NCBI GenBank assembly: GCA_963838775.1
Contig: CAWISP010000028.1
Location: 124,001 to 188,000, forward strand
Direction: 5' to 3'
DNA length: 64,000 nt
From: Chersky-840 sp963838775
GTDB taxonomy: Bacteria > Actinomycetota > Acidimicrobiia > Acidimicrobiales > UBA8190
Each line of letters starts with the position of its first letter. The stretch's first letter is position 1. Below, piece by piece: positions 16,786 to 24,953 of this stretch. Both the position numbers and the translations under genes were made by a program. The notes under the pieces were generated by a model that was not told where the DNA came from, did not search any database, and was given only the letters and a program-made list of their open reading frames with translations.

Positions 16786-16967
16786 GCGCTGGCAAAGCCA
16801 AACTCGCGGCCTGCGCGTCAGCTAAGCCAGTCGCGATCACCGGGTCTGGGGTCGGGACCGCAATCTGCTCCGGAGCCCCCTGAGTATCGGATGCCCAAGC
16901 CCCGTTGCCAGTCCGACCCTACGGCACCGCTCGGTCTCATTACTCCGTGTGAGTCTCCGCGATACGG

Positions 16968-17326
16968 TCAATGCGAAGCCCGTGGATTTGCTCCAGCCGC
17001 CGAAGGGAGCGAGCAACGATCTCGTTGCGGCTTTAGCCCGATGTCATAGGAAGGCGACACCAGCGGCGCCGCCTGTTCCACGATCATCATGGCCACGCCT
17101 CGAACACGTGCCGGAGCGATCTGACGCTCCCTTTGGTAGAAAGCGACTACATCGTCGAAAACGGACCCCTCGACATGGACCTCGGCATGACCTTTGAACC
17201 GGTACCCCATGCGAGTGACCGGGTCGACCACATTGATCACGGCGAGAATTCGGTCGTACGTGTGACGCCCGTCCGAAACGACGACGCTTGAGTGACCGCC
17301 TCATTGTCAACCGTCCACGCGAGATC
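16968..17326 (-). pseudogene. Broken PPOX-fold (pyridoxamine phosphate oxidase-like) gene
   Basis: The downstream part, from 17240 back to 16968, encodes 'VVDPVTRMGYRFKGHAEVHV' and 'VEQAAPLVSPSYDIG', the second half of a small FMN/F420-binding PPOX-family protein. The same frame can be followed upstream into 'SSVVVSDGRHTYDRILAV' (about 17286-17238) but meets stops before a start. The family's preceding strand ('AWTVDNEAVT') appears in another frame at about 17290-17320. Together these indicate a frameshift and loss of the N-terminus. The final residues after 'YDIG' do not look like the family either. Confidence 0.5.
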
Positions 17327-17415
17327 TAAATGCCGCCTGCCTGATCGTTTGAGGCATCTACTCGGATGACACGCGTCTGCCTCTACCACCCGTTACGGAC
17401 TACTCGTCGGATCTC

Positions 17416-17916
17416 ATGCTCGTTACGGCAAACGCTGTCCGCAGCCAGGGGCGGTATGGGGTGAAGATTCGGTCCCTGGCCTCGTCGCTCTTCCGCAAAA
17501 CATTTGTCAACCTCTCCTCTACGATCGACGAGGCGGCACCGACAGTCGATCCATATGCAAGTGAACCCCTTGCTGCCCCGAGTTACCGGCCCCAGGATCC
17601 GTGGGAACGCCTGCTCGCAAAGCTGGATGACCTGATTGGCGTTCTTGACTCGACGGGCGAATCCCCTTCGGCCAAAGGGCTTCTCGTGTATCGCGCTCTG
17701 GTCACAACCAAGGACACAGGGGGAGTTGCAGAGCTGCTAGCCGCCCTCGATGAGAGCGCGCCAATCTCGGGACTCGTCGTTCAGCGCTTGGATTATCGTG
17801 GACTGACTGGGCAAGAGTCCTCGTCGACCGCTACTAAACGCCTCCGCGATCTCAAGCGGAGCACTGTCGAGGCGGCGCAAGCCGTCATGGCCGGTTCAAA
17901 ATTGGGTGAACTTTAG
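17416..17916 (+). CDS. Hypothetical protein
   Basis: 166 residues, start ATG. No family recognised. A basic N-terminus is followed by an acidic helical region ('DPWERLLAKLDDLIGVLDST') and a helix-rich C-terminus ('TATKRLRDLKRSTVEAAQAV'). The reading frame has fewer G/C third positions than the kdp genes, in line with the accessory character of this region. Product is probably cytoplasmic. Confidence 0.45.
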   Translation: MLVTANAVRSQGRYGVKIRSLASSLFRKTFVNLSSTIDEAAPTVDPYASEPLAAPSYRPQDPWERLLAKLDDLIGVLDSTGESPSAKGLLVYRALVTTKDTGGVAELLAALDESAPISGLVVQRLDYRGLTGQESSSTATKRLRDLKRSTVEAAQAVMAGSKLGEL

Positions 17917-17967
17917 GGATGCGCAGGCAAGTGGTCGATTCCCACTCCGTGACCGATCGATACTGGT

Positions 17968-18145
17968 TCAAGGGTCGCTGATCGCCAAGGAGAGCAGCGG
18001 CGCCGAGCTCGGATTCCCAGGAAGCAGGTACATCAACGTCCTGCAGCTCAACGAGACTCTGGCGCCCTGTCGAGGGAACGGCACTCGGCAACGAGCGGGG
18101 GTGGTGCTGTGGAACCCCTTCTACCGGCTCGAGCACGACGCCGAT
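17968..18145 (+). pseudogene. Decayed duplicate of the kdpC/OB-fold junction
   Basis: The sequence encodes 'SLIAKESSGAELGFPGSRY' then 'INVLQLNETLA', which aligns with the KdpC C-terminus, and then jumps to 'VVLWNPFYRLE', which aligns with the end of the OB-fold protein. At DNA level 23 of 24 bases at 18031-18054 match 15307-15330, and 23 bases at 18104-18126 are identical to 15628-15650. The 298 bp between these landmarks in the intact copy have shrunk to about 50 bp, and a one-base indel shifts the frame inside the OB part. It is a deleted, non-functional relic of a second kdp-like locus or of a local duplication. Confidence 0.75.
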
Positions 18146-18219
18146 CCAACCAGGGGTGAGACAGCAAGCCCCCTACGGCAAGGGGGGCAGAGCGCAGGAC
18201 CGCATGTGCTGCGAGTTGA

Positions 18220-18573
18220 ATGAACGTACCCCCGCGCTCCGCCGTATCCCCCACCGAGGACCTTGGTGGACGCAGGAATGAAGGCCGTCACCAAGTGCCT
18301 GAGAAACCGTACGTCTGGGATGGGCGATGGGTCCAGCGGCGAGGCAGGCACGGGCTTTCGGACGTCACTACGCTCGGCGTCGTGGGCAACTACCTGTGTC
18401 CCGACTGCCAGGTGGTCCTGACCTTTGCTCCTGACAGCCCCGCACCAGCCACTGACGCAGCGGGAGGGGTTCACGTGGTGACCGGAGTATGCCCCTCGTG
18501 TGGTGGTCTGTTCGGACGCCGCTACGGCGAAATCGTCCCTGTTACCCCGTTCGACCACCCGCGTGCCACCTGA
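18220..18573 (+). CDS. Hypothetical zinc-ribbon-like protein
   Basis: 117 residues from ATG 18220; a GTG at 18295 would give a 92-residue version starting at 'PEKPYVWDGRW'. Two CxxC pairs ('YLCPDCQVV' and 'VCPSCGGLF') about 38 residues apart can coordinate one zinc ion. No DNA-binding or catalytic motif beyond that. Located just before the relaxase control region and probably carried with the mobile element. Confidence 0.5.
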   Translation: MNVPPRSAVSPTEDLGGRRNEGRHQVPEKPYVWDGRWVQRRGRHGLSDVTTLGVVGNYLCPDCQVVLTFAPDSPAPATDAAGGVHVVTGVCPSCGGLFGRRYGEIVPVTPFDHPRAT

Positions 18574-18873
18574 GGCCCTTCTGTGAGCGAGTTCACCCCT
18601 TGAACCACGAGCGAGAGAGTGAATCGCCCCGGGAGCTTTGGAGGTCTGAAACCCGAATCAGACTCACACCCCTGCATCTGTTGATGCCGCCTCGCCCACC
18701 CTGTCCGTGTTCGACACAGGGTGACAATCCGCCTTCAACGCCAGAACCACCCACTCTGACGGCGAGAAATACCGCCGCAGCCTGGGAGGGTGATGTCCGG
18801 GGTGACGTCGGTCCGGATCATGGCGGCCCATGGACCGATCGTCGTGTGCCTGGGGTCATCGAAGGCGACGGCA
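18574..18873 (+). other. Candidate oriT/control region before the relaxase
   Basis: 300 bp with no gene. It contains a perfect 8-bp hairpin CACCCTGT/ACAGGGTG with an 11-base loop at 18697-18723, and two GGTGAYGT repeats 12 bp apart at 18789 and 18801. MobF relaxases nick next to inverted repeats in the oriT, usually close to their own gene, so this is the natural place for oriT and for autoregulation. The nick site itself is not identified. Confidence 0.45.
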
Positions 18874-21822
18874 GTGCTGTCGATAAGTCGCTTGGGTGTG
18901 GTGACCGGGGCCGACTACTACCTGGCCAATGTGGCCAACTCGGTCGACGACTATTACCTGGGCCGAGGAGAAGCCCCGGGACAGTGGATCGGTGCCACGT
19001 CGGCTGCCCTCGACCTGACTGGCGTCGTGGATTCCGAAGCGCTGCGGAACCTACTCGACGGCCGGGGGGGTGGAGGTGAGGATCTGGGGATCATGCGCCG
19101 GAGCGGCCGCCGGCCCGGGTTCGACCTGACGTTCTCCGCTCCGAAGGGCGTGTCGCTCCTGTGGGCGTTCGGGTCGCCCGAAGTTCGGGGCGTCGTGTCA
19201 TCCGCCCATGACCGGGCCATTGGCGGTGTGATCGACCACCTGTCAGCCGAGGCTGCCTACGTGCGGCGTGGGAAGGACGGGAAGGACCTGGTGAGGGCCC
19301 ACGGGTTCATCGCCGCCAGCTTCCGGCACCGCACGAGCCGCGACGGCGACCCGCAGCTGCACACCCACGTCCTCATCCCAAACGTCGTGCGTGGCACAGA
19401 CGGGCGGTGGTCAGCCCCCGACGCCCGCCAGCTGTATCTATGGCAGAAGGCGGCTACCGCCATGTACCAGTCCGCACTCCGGGCCGAGTTGGCCCCTCTC
19501 GGTGTGTCGTGGTCGGTCAGGCGCAACGGACTGGGAGAGTTGTCCGATATCCCGAAAGGCATCCCGCGGGCGTTCTCGAAGCGTCGGGTCGATATCGAAG
19601 CCGCCCTCGAGAAGACCGGGTTTGAGTCCCAACGAGCGGCCGAAGTCGCCGCCCTCGCCACCCGGCCGCACAAGCCCGGTCACCTTGAGCCCAGCGACGT
19701 GCTTCGCCGCAGGTGGGCGACAGAGCTCGCGGCGGTCACCGTCGCCGACGGGACCGAGGGGCCGAGGCCAGGCGCGATCACCGATATCACCGGGGCCCTC
19801 GGTGTCGGCCATGGCGTCTCTGATGCGTATGTGTTCGACGCCGAGCGCGAGGAGATTCTGGCCGTGCTGGCCGGGGAGCGGTCGGTGGACCTGGCCGACT
19901 ACGACCTCTCTGATCCGACGTCAGCTCGCGTCGCACCCCTCACGCTGTTCGCCTCGACGTTCACCTATCGGGACGCGCTGGCTGCGGTGGCCCGAGCCTT
20001 CGATGCCAGTCCTCGCCAGGTGGCACGGCTCACCCGACAACTCCTGGATCGTGACGATGTGCTGTGGATGATCGGTGATGGCAACCGCCAACCAGACGTG
20101 TCGGGAAGGAGGCGGGAGCGTCGGGCCACCACGGTCGGGGACCGGCGCTACACCACCGTCGAGATGCTCCGGGTCGAGGGGAGGATCGTCAACTCGGCCG
20201 TTCGTCGCGTCGGGCGGTCCGCCGGCCACGTGAGCGGGAGGACGATCGACCAGGTCCTGGTCACAAACGGCCATCTCGATCCCGAGCAGGCCGACGGGGT
20301 GCGCCAGCTCCTCGGATCGGGCAACGGGCTCGACCTTGTGATCGGCCAGGCCGGGACGGGAAAGTCGACCATGCTCGGTGCCGCCCGGGTCGGATGGCAG
20401 TCCGCCGGCTACGAGGTCATCGGGACCGCCATCGCCTCCAGAACCGCGGCGGAGCTCCAGGCCAGTACCGGCTTCGAATCGATCACGATGGCCCGGCTGT
20501 TGATCGATCTGGAACGGGGGGACACCACACTGACCCGCCGCCACGTGGTCGTCGTCGACGAAGCATCTCTCGTCGGCAGTCGCAGCTTGGACCGGCTCCA
20601 ACGCCAGGTCGACGCGGCCCGAGCCAAGCTGGTCCTGGTGGGCGACAACCGCCAACTCTCCTCCATCGACGCCGGGGGGGCACTGCGCTCGCTGTCGCAG
20701 ACCCTGTCAGCCCATGTCGTCGAGCTGACCACCAACCGGCGCCAGATCGAGGTCGATCAGGAGTGGGAGCGTCAAGCCCTGCTCCAGCTCCGAAACGGCG
20801 ACATCGCCCCGGCCATCGCCGCCAACGACGCCCACAACCGGATCGCCATCGCCACTGACGTCGTGGCCGCCCGTGAGCAGCTCATCAACCGGTGGTGGAG
20901 CGTCCACGCTGAGGCCACCACGGCGATCATGGCAGTGACGCGTGCCGATGTCGCCGCCCTCAACCAGTTGGCGAGACAACGGCGTCTCGAGGCCGGTGAG
21001 CTCGGTGAGAAGCTTCGCCTCGCCTCGGACAAGGAGTTTGCCGTCGGAGACCGCATCTTGTTCGAGAAGAACGCCCGCGCTCGCCTTGCACGCCCAGACC
21101 CCGGTGGCAAGGCGTCCACGGTGGCGATCCGCAATGGGACCTTCGCCACTGTCGTCGCCGTCCCCGGCGACCCAGCCGACAACCCGCCCACCAGGGAGGG
21201 TGACATTCCTCCGAGCCAGGGTGACGTCCTACCGGGGCAACGGGGCGAAGTGCTCGTCGTCGAGTTGGCGTCGGGCCAACACGTCACCCTTTCTTCGCAG
21301 TACCTGGAGGAGTCCACCTCCCTCGGCTATGCCCTCACCGTCTTTCGCTCCCAGGGCATCACCGTCGACCATGCGTTTCTCCTCGGCAACGACACCTTGT
21401 TCCAAGAGGCCGGCTACACCGCCCTCAGCCGAGGACGGCTCTCCAACCACCTCTACGCCGTCGCTTCCGAAAATTCCCGAGCGGAGATCGCCCACCTCGA
21501 TGAGGTCACCCCCCACCAAGACGCCTTGGCCGGTCTCGTCGATGCCCTGTCGTGTAGCCACGAACAGACCATGGCTCTCGAGTCGCTACCGGCTCGCAGC
21601 ACCGGTGCCTGCACCACGGCTGATGGTGAGCGGTCAGTGTCTGGACCGATGGGAGAACCACCTGAGCCCTCGGTAGAGGAATGGTTTCAGCGCTTCGGAC
21701 GAGATCTCGCCCGCAACGAAGAGCGGGTCCACGAAGCCCCGACTCGGGACCCTGGCTTCAGCTGGTCTTACGACGACGATCTTGCCTACGGCCGTGACTA
21801 CGACGACGGGTTTGGACTGTGA
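18874..21822 (+). CDS. MobF-family relaxase-helicase (TrwC/TraA-like)
   Basis: 982 residues from the GTG at 18874, chosen because the family starts 'LSISRLGVVTGADYYLANV'; an in-frame codon at 18790 would add a non-homologous leader. The relaxase domain (about 1-280) has tyrosine pairs at 15-16 and 27-28, and the metal-binding histidines 'SFRHRTSRDGDPQLHTHVL' (His152, 163, 165). The helicase part has Walker A 'GQAGTGKST' (about 491-499), Walker B 'VVVVDEASL' and a C-terminal 'GYALTVFRSQG' UvrD/RecD-type motif. It would nick and unwind the element for conjugative transfer. No type IV secretion or coupling-protein genes are in the window, so transfer would need helper functions. Confidence 0.95.
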   Translation: MLSISRLGVVTGADYYLANVANSVDDYYLGRGEAPGQWIGATSAALDLTGVVDSEALRNLLDGRGGGGEDLGIMRRSGRRPGFDLTFSAPKGVSLLWAFGSPEVRGVVSSAHDRAIGGVIDHLSAEAAYVRRGKDGKDLVRAHGFIAASFRHRTSRDGDPQLHTHVLIPNVVRGTDGRWSAPDARQLYLWQKAATAMYQSALRAELAPLGVSWSVRRNGLGELSDIPKGIPRAFSKRRVDIEAALEKTGFESQRAAEVAALATRPHKPGHLEPSDVLRRRWATELAAVTVADGTEGPRPGAITDITGALGVGHGVSDAYVFDAEREEILAVLAGERSVDLADYDLSDPTSARVAPLTLFASTFTYRDALAAVARAFDASPRQVARLTRQLLDRDDVLWMIGDGNRQPDVSGRRRERRATTVGDRRYTTVEMLRVEGRIVNSAVRRVGRSAGHVSGRTIDQVLVTNGHLDPEQADGVRQLLGSGNGLDLVIGQAGTGKSTMLGAARVGWQSAGYEVIGTAIASRTAAELQASTGFESITMARLLIDLERGDTTLTRRHVVVVDEASLVGSRSLDRLQRQVDAARAKLVLVGDNRQLSSIDAGGALRSLSQTLSAHVVELTTNRRQIEVDQEWERQALLQLRNGDIAPAIAANDAHNRIAIATDVVAAREQLINRWWSVHAEATTAIMAVTRADVAALNQLARQRRLEAGELGEKLRLASDKEFAVGDRILFEKNARARLARPDPGGKASTVAIRNGTFATVVAVPGDPADNPPTREGDIPPSQGDVLPGQRGEVLVVELASGQHVTLSSQYLEESTSLGYALTVFRSQGITVDHAFLLGNDTLFQEAGYTALSRGRLSNHLYAVASENSRAEIAHLDEVTPHQDALAGLVDALSCSHEQTMALESLPARSTGACTTADGERSVSGPMGEPPEPSVEEWFQRFGRDLARNEERVHEAPTRDPGFSWSYDDDLAYGRDYDDGFGL

Positions 21823-22313
21823 GTCAGATCCCTTCTGTCCTTTCAAGTGAATCGGTGCCGACGTGTCCCTTCGGAAGGTGGCCAGCATGCCAGGAGAAGC
21901 AGCACACAGGAGCCGGCACGGCCGGCTCCGCACCCAGTGTCCGCGCGCCAGTGACCAGGCCCGTCAAGGCGTCCCCTTCGGGCGGCCTGTCGGCCGGCCT
22001 TGACCGGCCCTCCAATGTGGATGCCGACGACGGAAACCGGTCCGGCGGGCACGTTCGATCGACCTGCGAAGGTGGCATGCTCAGCGGTTATCTGAGCCTG
22101 AGGGTGACGTCCGGCCCGATGGCAGGGTGACGTTCAGAGTGAAGTCGGTTGAGATATCACCGCGTTCCCGGAGCGTCGGTCTTTGAGCGGGTGACGTTGG
22201 AGGTGACGTTAATCAGGACCATGGGTGGGGATCACCACGCAGGATCTATGACTGAACCGTCGACGCCGGGGATCGATCCACGGATTCGACACGACCCAGG
22301 AGCAAGAGACTCC
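21823..22313. other. Non-coding control region between relaxase and excisionase
   Basis: About 490 bp without a supportable gene. It contains short GC-rich inverted repeats around 21909-21925 and 21985-22005, and the cluster of GGTGACGT repeats at 22103-22209. Confidence 0.5.
22103..22209 (+). repeat. Iteron-like GGTGACGT repeats
   Basis: Four exact copies of GGTGACGT, all in the same orientation, at 22103, 22126, 22190 and 22202; the last two are spaced by 12 bp. The same octamer, or a one-base variant, also occurs in a 12-bp-spaced pair before the relaxase (18789, 18801) and twice near the 3' part of the relaxase gene (21199, 21220). The sites probably bind a protein of the element, either an excisionase or a replication/transfer regulator. 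Confidence 0.6.
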
Positions 22314-22514
22314 ATGACGACCTCACTCCCCGACGACGTAAAGCACCTCTCTTGGGCCGCCGAGCAATTGGGGATTGGAACCTCGACTGCCTATCGCCTG
22401 GTCGCTGTCGGCAAGATACCGGGAGCATTCCGGATCGGGGCTCAGTGGCGGGTATCGGTCCCGCGCTTCCTCGCCGAGGTGCATGGAGAGGTGGCGGACA
22501 GCGAATCCCGTTGA
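22314..22514 (+). CDS. Excisionase / AlpA-type helix-turn-helix protein
   Basis: 66 residues from ATG 22314, preceded by AGGAG about 11 bases upstream; in-frame ATG 22248 would add 22 residues. 'LSWAAEQLGIGTSTAYRLVA' is a MerR-like winged helix-turn-helix, and 'GAFRIGAQWRVSVPRFLAEV' is the usual continuation of excisionase-family HTH_17 proteins. It lies next to the integrase, convergent with it, and would set the direction of recombination. The GGTGACGT repeats immediately upstream may be its binding sites. Confidence 0.8.
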   Translation: MTTSLPDDVKHLSWAAEQLGIGTSTAYRLVAVGKIPGAFRIGAQWRVSVPRFLAEVHGEVADSESR

Positions 22515-22625
22515 CTGCCGAAAGTGGGTCAGGCGGACTGCCTCGTGTGTTTTGCTGGGGGCGTCCGCGAGATTCCGACTCGTTGTGTCGGGCACGGGCC
22601 ACCAGGAGATGGTCCATGGTACGGC

Positions 22626-23777
22626 CTACTTCGGCAGTGCCAGTGTGCGACCGAGTGCTGCGGCGGCCTCGCGGTCTCGTTCCGGGAGGACGTGGCTGTA
22701 CACCCGCAGAGTTACCGCCGCGTCGGCATGGCCCAGGCGCCCCGCGACCGTCCGCACGTCGTGGCCACCGGCGATCAGCTGGGTAGCGGAGAAGTGACGA
22801 AGCGCGTGGAGATGCGTATCCACGCCGGCAGCCTTGGCGACGCGTGGCACGAACTTCGACACGACGTCCGGCCTGACTGGCTCGGAACCCACCGGCGACC
22901 TCGAGAAGATGAAGGCGTCCGGTGGGACCTTGAGGTGAAGGTCTCCTGCCAGTTTGTCGACTTGGGCTCTGTGCCTCCGCAAGACCTCGAGAGCGACCTC
23001 GTCGACTCCGACGCGCCGGACTTGGTGGGTCTTCGTGGGCTTCTCTCCCCATCCACCACCTTTTGTCTCGTAGACACTCCGTCCGATCGCCAGGACACCA
23101 GCCTGCCAGTCCACATCGCTCCAGCGCAGTGCGCACAGTTCGCCTCGACGTGCCCCGGTGAGCGCGCCGATGAAGAGCAATGCTGCGAGCATCGGTTCGA
23201 TCTTCTCGGCTTCGGCGATGAGTGCTTGGACCTGTGCGACGTCGGGAGCCTTGATCTGTTCTGCGTGAACCGGTGGCGGGCTCGCCTTGCGGGCGACGTT
23301 GTCATCAACCATGCTCCACCGCTCGCCTTGGGCCAGCATGGCGCTGATGACGGTATGGAGACGTCGCACTGTCAGTGGTTTGTTCCCTCGGGCCGTCAGT
23401 TTGGAATAGAGATTGTCGAGCTGCCGGGCCGTGAGCTTCGAGAGGCGCACCTTTCCGAGTTCGGGTCGCACGACCGCGTCGGCGAGCTGGTGGTACTTGC
23501 GCATGGTCGTGGGGGAATGGCCGATCGAGGCGCAGTGGTCCAACCAAAGGTCGAGGAGGGTTCCCACCGTCTCCTTCCCGGCGCTGACCTTCCCGGTTGC
23601 GACGTCGGAGACCAGCTTGGCGAGCTCACGATCCGCGAGTCGCGCTCCGGCCCCGGGCTTGCGCTCGGAGGCGTGCACCATCTTGCTGATCTGGATCGGT
23701 GTGCCGTTCGGACGGCGCCCCGCGTAAACGCGCAGCCTCCAGACCCCGGGAACTATTTCGGTCTTGGTGCCCCTCAC
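22626..23777 (-). CDS. Tyrosine recombinase, phage/ICE-type integrase
   Basis: 383 residues from GTG 23777; the open frame continues upstream through the tRNA gene, but that part is an artefact. An N-terminal arm-binding region ('GVWRLRVYAGRRPNGTPIQI') is followed by a SAM-like core-binding domain ('TLLDLWLDHCASIGHSPTTM') and a catalytic domain with 'GARRGELCALRW' (Arg), 'HLHALRHFSATQLI' (His-x-x-Arg), 'GRLGHADAAVTLRVYSHV' (His and nucleophile Tyr). All catalytic residues are present. The gene's upstream end lies 89 bp from the 3' end of tRNA-Ser, the usual arrangement for a tRNA-targeting integrative element. Confidence 0.93.
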   Translation of the reverse strand: MRGTKTEIVPGVWRLRVYAGRRPNGTPIQISKMVHASERKPGAGARLADRELAKLVSDVATGKVSAGKETVGTLLDLWLDHCASIGHSPTTMRKYHQLADAVVRPELGKVRLSKLTARQLDNLYSKLTARGNKPLTVRRLHTVISAMLAQGERWSMVDDNVARKASPPPVHAEQIKAPDVAQVQALIAEAEKIEPMLAALLFIGALTGARRGELCALRWSDVDWQAGVLAIGRSVYETKGGGWGEKPTKTHQVRRVGVDEVALEVLRRHRAQVDKLAGDLHLKVPPDAFIFSRSPVGSEPVRPDVVSKFVPRVAKAAGVDTHLHALRHFSATQLIAGGHDVRTVAGRLGHADAAVTLRVYSHVLPERDREAAAALGRTLALPK

Positions 23778-23865
23778 GCCCGAGACAGTAGTCAATTTGT
23801 AGTCAATTGCCCCCAGGCCGGTTGAGACGAAACGCCGAGCAATCGAGAAGTCCCAGGTCAGAGGG

Positions 23866-23949
23866 CGGAGGGAGTGGGATTCGAACCCACGAGCCTTTTG
23901 GGCCAAGGCTTTTCAAGAGCCTCGCATTCGTCCGCTCTGCCATCCCTCC
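23866..23949 (-). tRNA. tRNA-Ser (anticodon UGA)
   Basis: 84 nt on the minus strand. The acceptor stem GGAGGGA/TCCCTCC closes at 23949-23943 and 23873-23867, the anticodon loop CTTGAAA gives anticodon TGA, a long variable arm is present as expected for serine, and the T-arm reads GTGGG-TTCGAAT-CCCAC. No CCA is encoded. The 3' end faces the integrase and probably serves as the attachment site of the mobile element. Confidence 0.93.
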
Positions 23950-23970
23950 GAGACGCCAGGGTATCTCGGC

Positions 23971-24930
23971 TCAGGACGAGCGGATCTGCGATCGCAACGA
24001 GTCGACCCATGCGTCGGCTTCCCGCCACGCCGTGTCGGCACGGGCTCGCACGGCTGGGCCGTGGTCGCCGGCGGCGGGGTACGAGCCCAGGAACTTCACG
24101 CCGGCCTGTTCAGCGTGCAGGACCCGGAGGCAATCGGCAACCACTTCGTCCGCGATGTGGCCTTCGAGGTCGATCAGAAAACAGTAATTGCCGAGCCCAG
24201 ATTTCGACGGCCGCGACTCGAGCTTGGTCAGGTTGATGCTGCGCGCCGCGAACTCACTCAGAATGGCGTGCAGACTGCCCGGGCGATCCTCGCGCTGGAA
24301 GCAGACGATGCTGGTCTTGTCATGGCCTGTGGGAGCCGGCACCCCTGTCGGGGCCAAGGCGACGAACCGAGTCTGGTTGTCCGAGTGGTCCTCCACGCAC
24401 GAGGCGATCACCTCGAGGCCGTAGAGCTCTGCCGCCAGGCGAGGCGCCAGCGCGGCGGCGCCGGGTTGCGGGTCTGTGCTGACGATGCGTGCTGCCTCGG
24501 CCGTGGAGTTGGTGGCCACGATCTCAGCGTTCGGGAGCTCCGTGGCGAGATACCGCCGGCATTGCGCCGATGCGACCGGGATCGACAGGACTCGGGTGAT
24601 GGTCTGAAGCTCCGTCCCGGGGCGAGCCGCCAGGTGGAGGTGGATGTCAAGGACCACCTCGCGTTGGATGAGCAGGTCCACCTCGAAGACGAGGCTGTCC
24701 ACGGTGGCATTGACCGCACCCTCAATCGAGTTCTCGATGGGGACGAAGGCCAAGCCAGCACCGCCACTGCCCACCGTTTCGAGGGCCTCGCTCAGGGTTG
24801 CCGATGGGACAAGATCGGCTCCGGCGTAGTCAGGCTGCGTGAACAGAGCCTCCTCGGTGAAGGTCCCGGCTGGGCCGAGGAAGGTGATCGTCCCCACACT
24901 CGCTTGACCGGGGATTCCCGCCGCATCCAT
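23971..24930 (-). CDS. pheA: Prephenate dehydratase
   Basis: 319 residues from ATG 24930 (a GTG at 24951 would add 7). It converts prephenate to phenylpyruvate in phenylalanine synthesis. The catalytic domain (about 10-190) starts 'TITFLGPAGTFTEEAL' and carries 'FVPIENSIEGAV' and the signature 'DNQTRFVAL' with the catalytic Thr-Arg-Phe. The C-terminal ACT domain (about 205-285) has the phenylalanine-binding 'KLESRPSKSGLGNYCFLIDL', so feedback inhibition by Phe is expected. Its start lies a few bases from that of larB on the other strand, so promoters must overlap coding sequence. Confidence 0.96.
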   Translation of the reverse strand: MDAAGIPGQASVGTITFLGPAGTFTEEALFTQPDYAGADLVPSATLSEALETVGSGGAGLAFVPIENSIEGAVNATVDSLVFEVDLLIQREVVLDIHLHLAARPGTELQTITRVLSIPVASAQCRRYLATELPNAEIVATNSTAEAARIVSTDPQPGAAALAPRLAAELYGLEVIASCVEDHSDNQTRFVALAPTGVPAPTGHDKTSIVCFQREDRPGSLHAILSEFAARSINLTKLESRPSKSGLGNYCFLIDLEGHIADEVVADCLRVLHAEQAGVKFLGSYPAAGDHGPAVRARADTAWREADAWVDSLRSQIRSS

Positions 24931-24953
24931 GTGCGGCAGGATAGTGGGCACTC

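Noticed and set aside
16059..18573. Integron-like cassette array with attC sites
   Set aside because: Several small same-strand genes and hairpins tempted me, but the hairpin cores do not fit the GTTRRRY/RYYYAAC pattern, and there is no integron integrase in the window.
18790..18873. Relaxase start at 18790
   Set aside because: The extra 28 residues are not family-like and would lie over the repeats and probable control region; homology begins at GTG 18874.
9060..23866. Second copy of the tRNA-Ser 3' end as left attachment site
   Set aside because: I looked for the GTGGGATTCGAACCCAC type sequence to the left and did not find one; the element's left end remains unknown.
23777..23906. Longer integrase N-terminus running through tRNA-Ser
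   Set aside because: The added residues are the tRNA read as protein; the family start fits GTG 23777.
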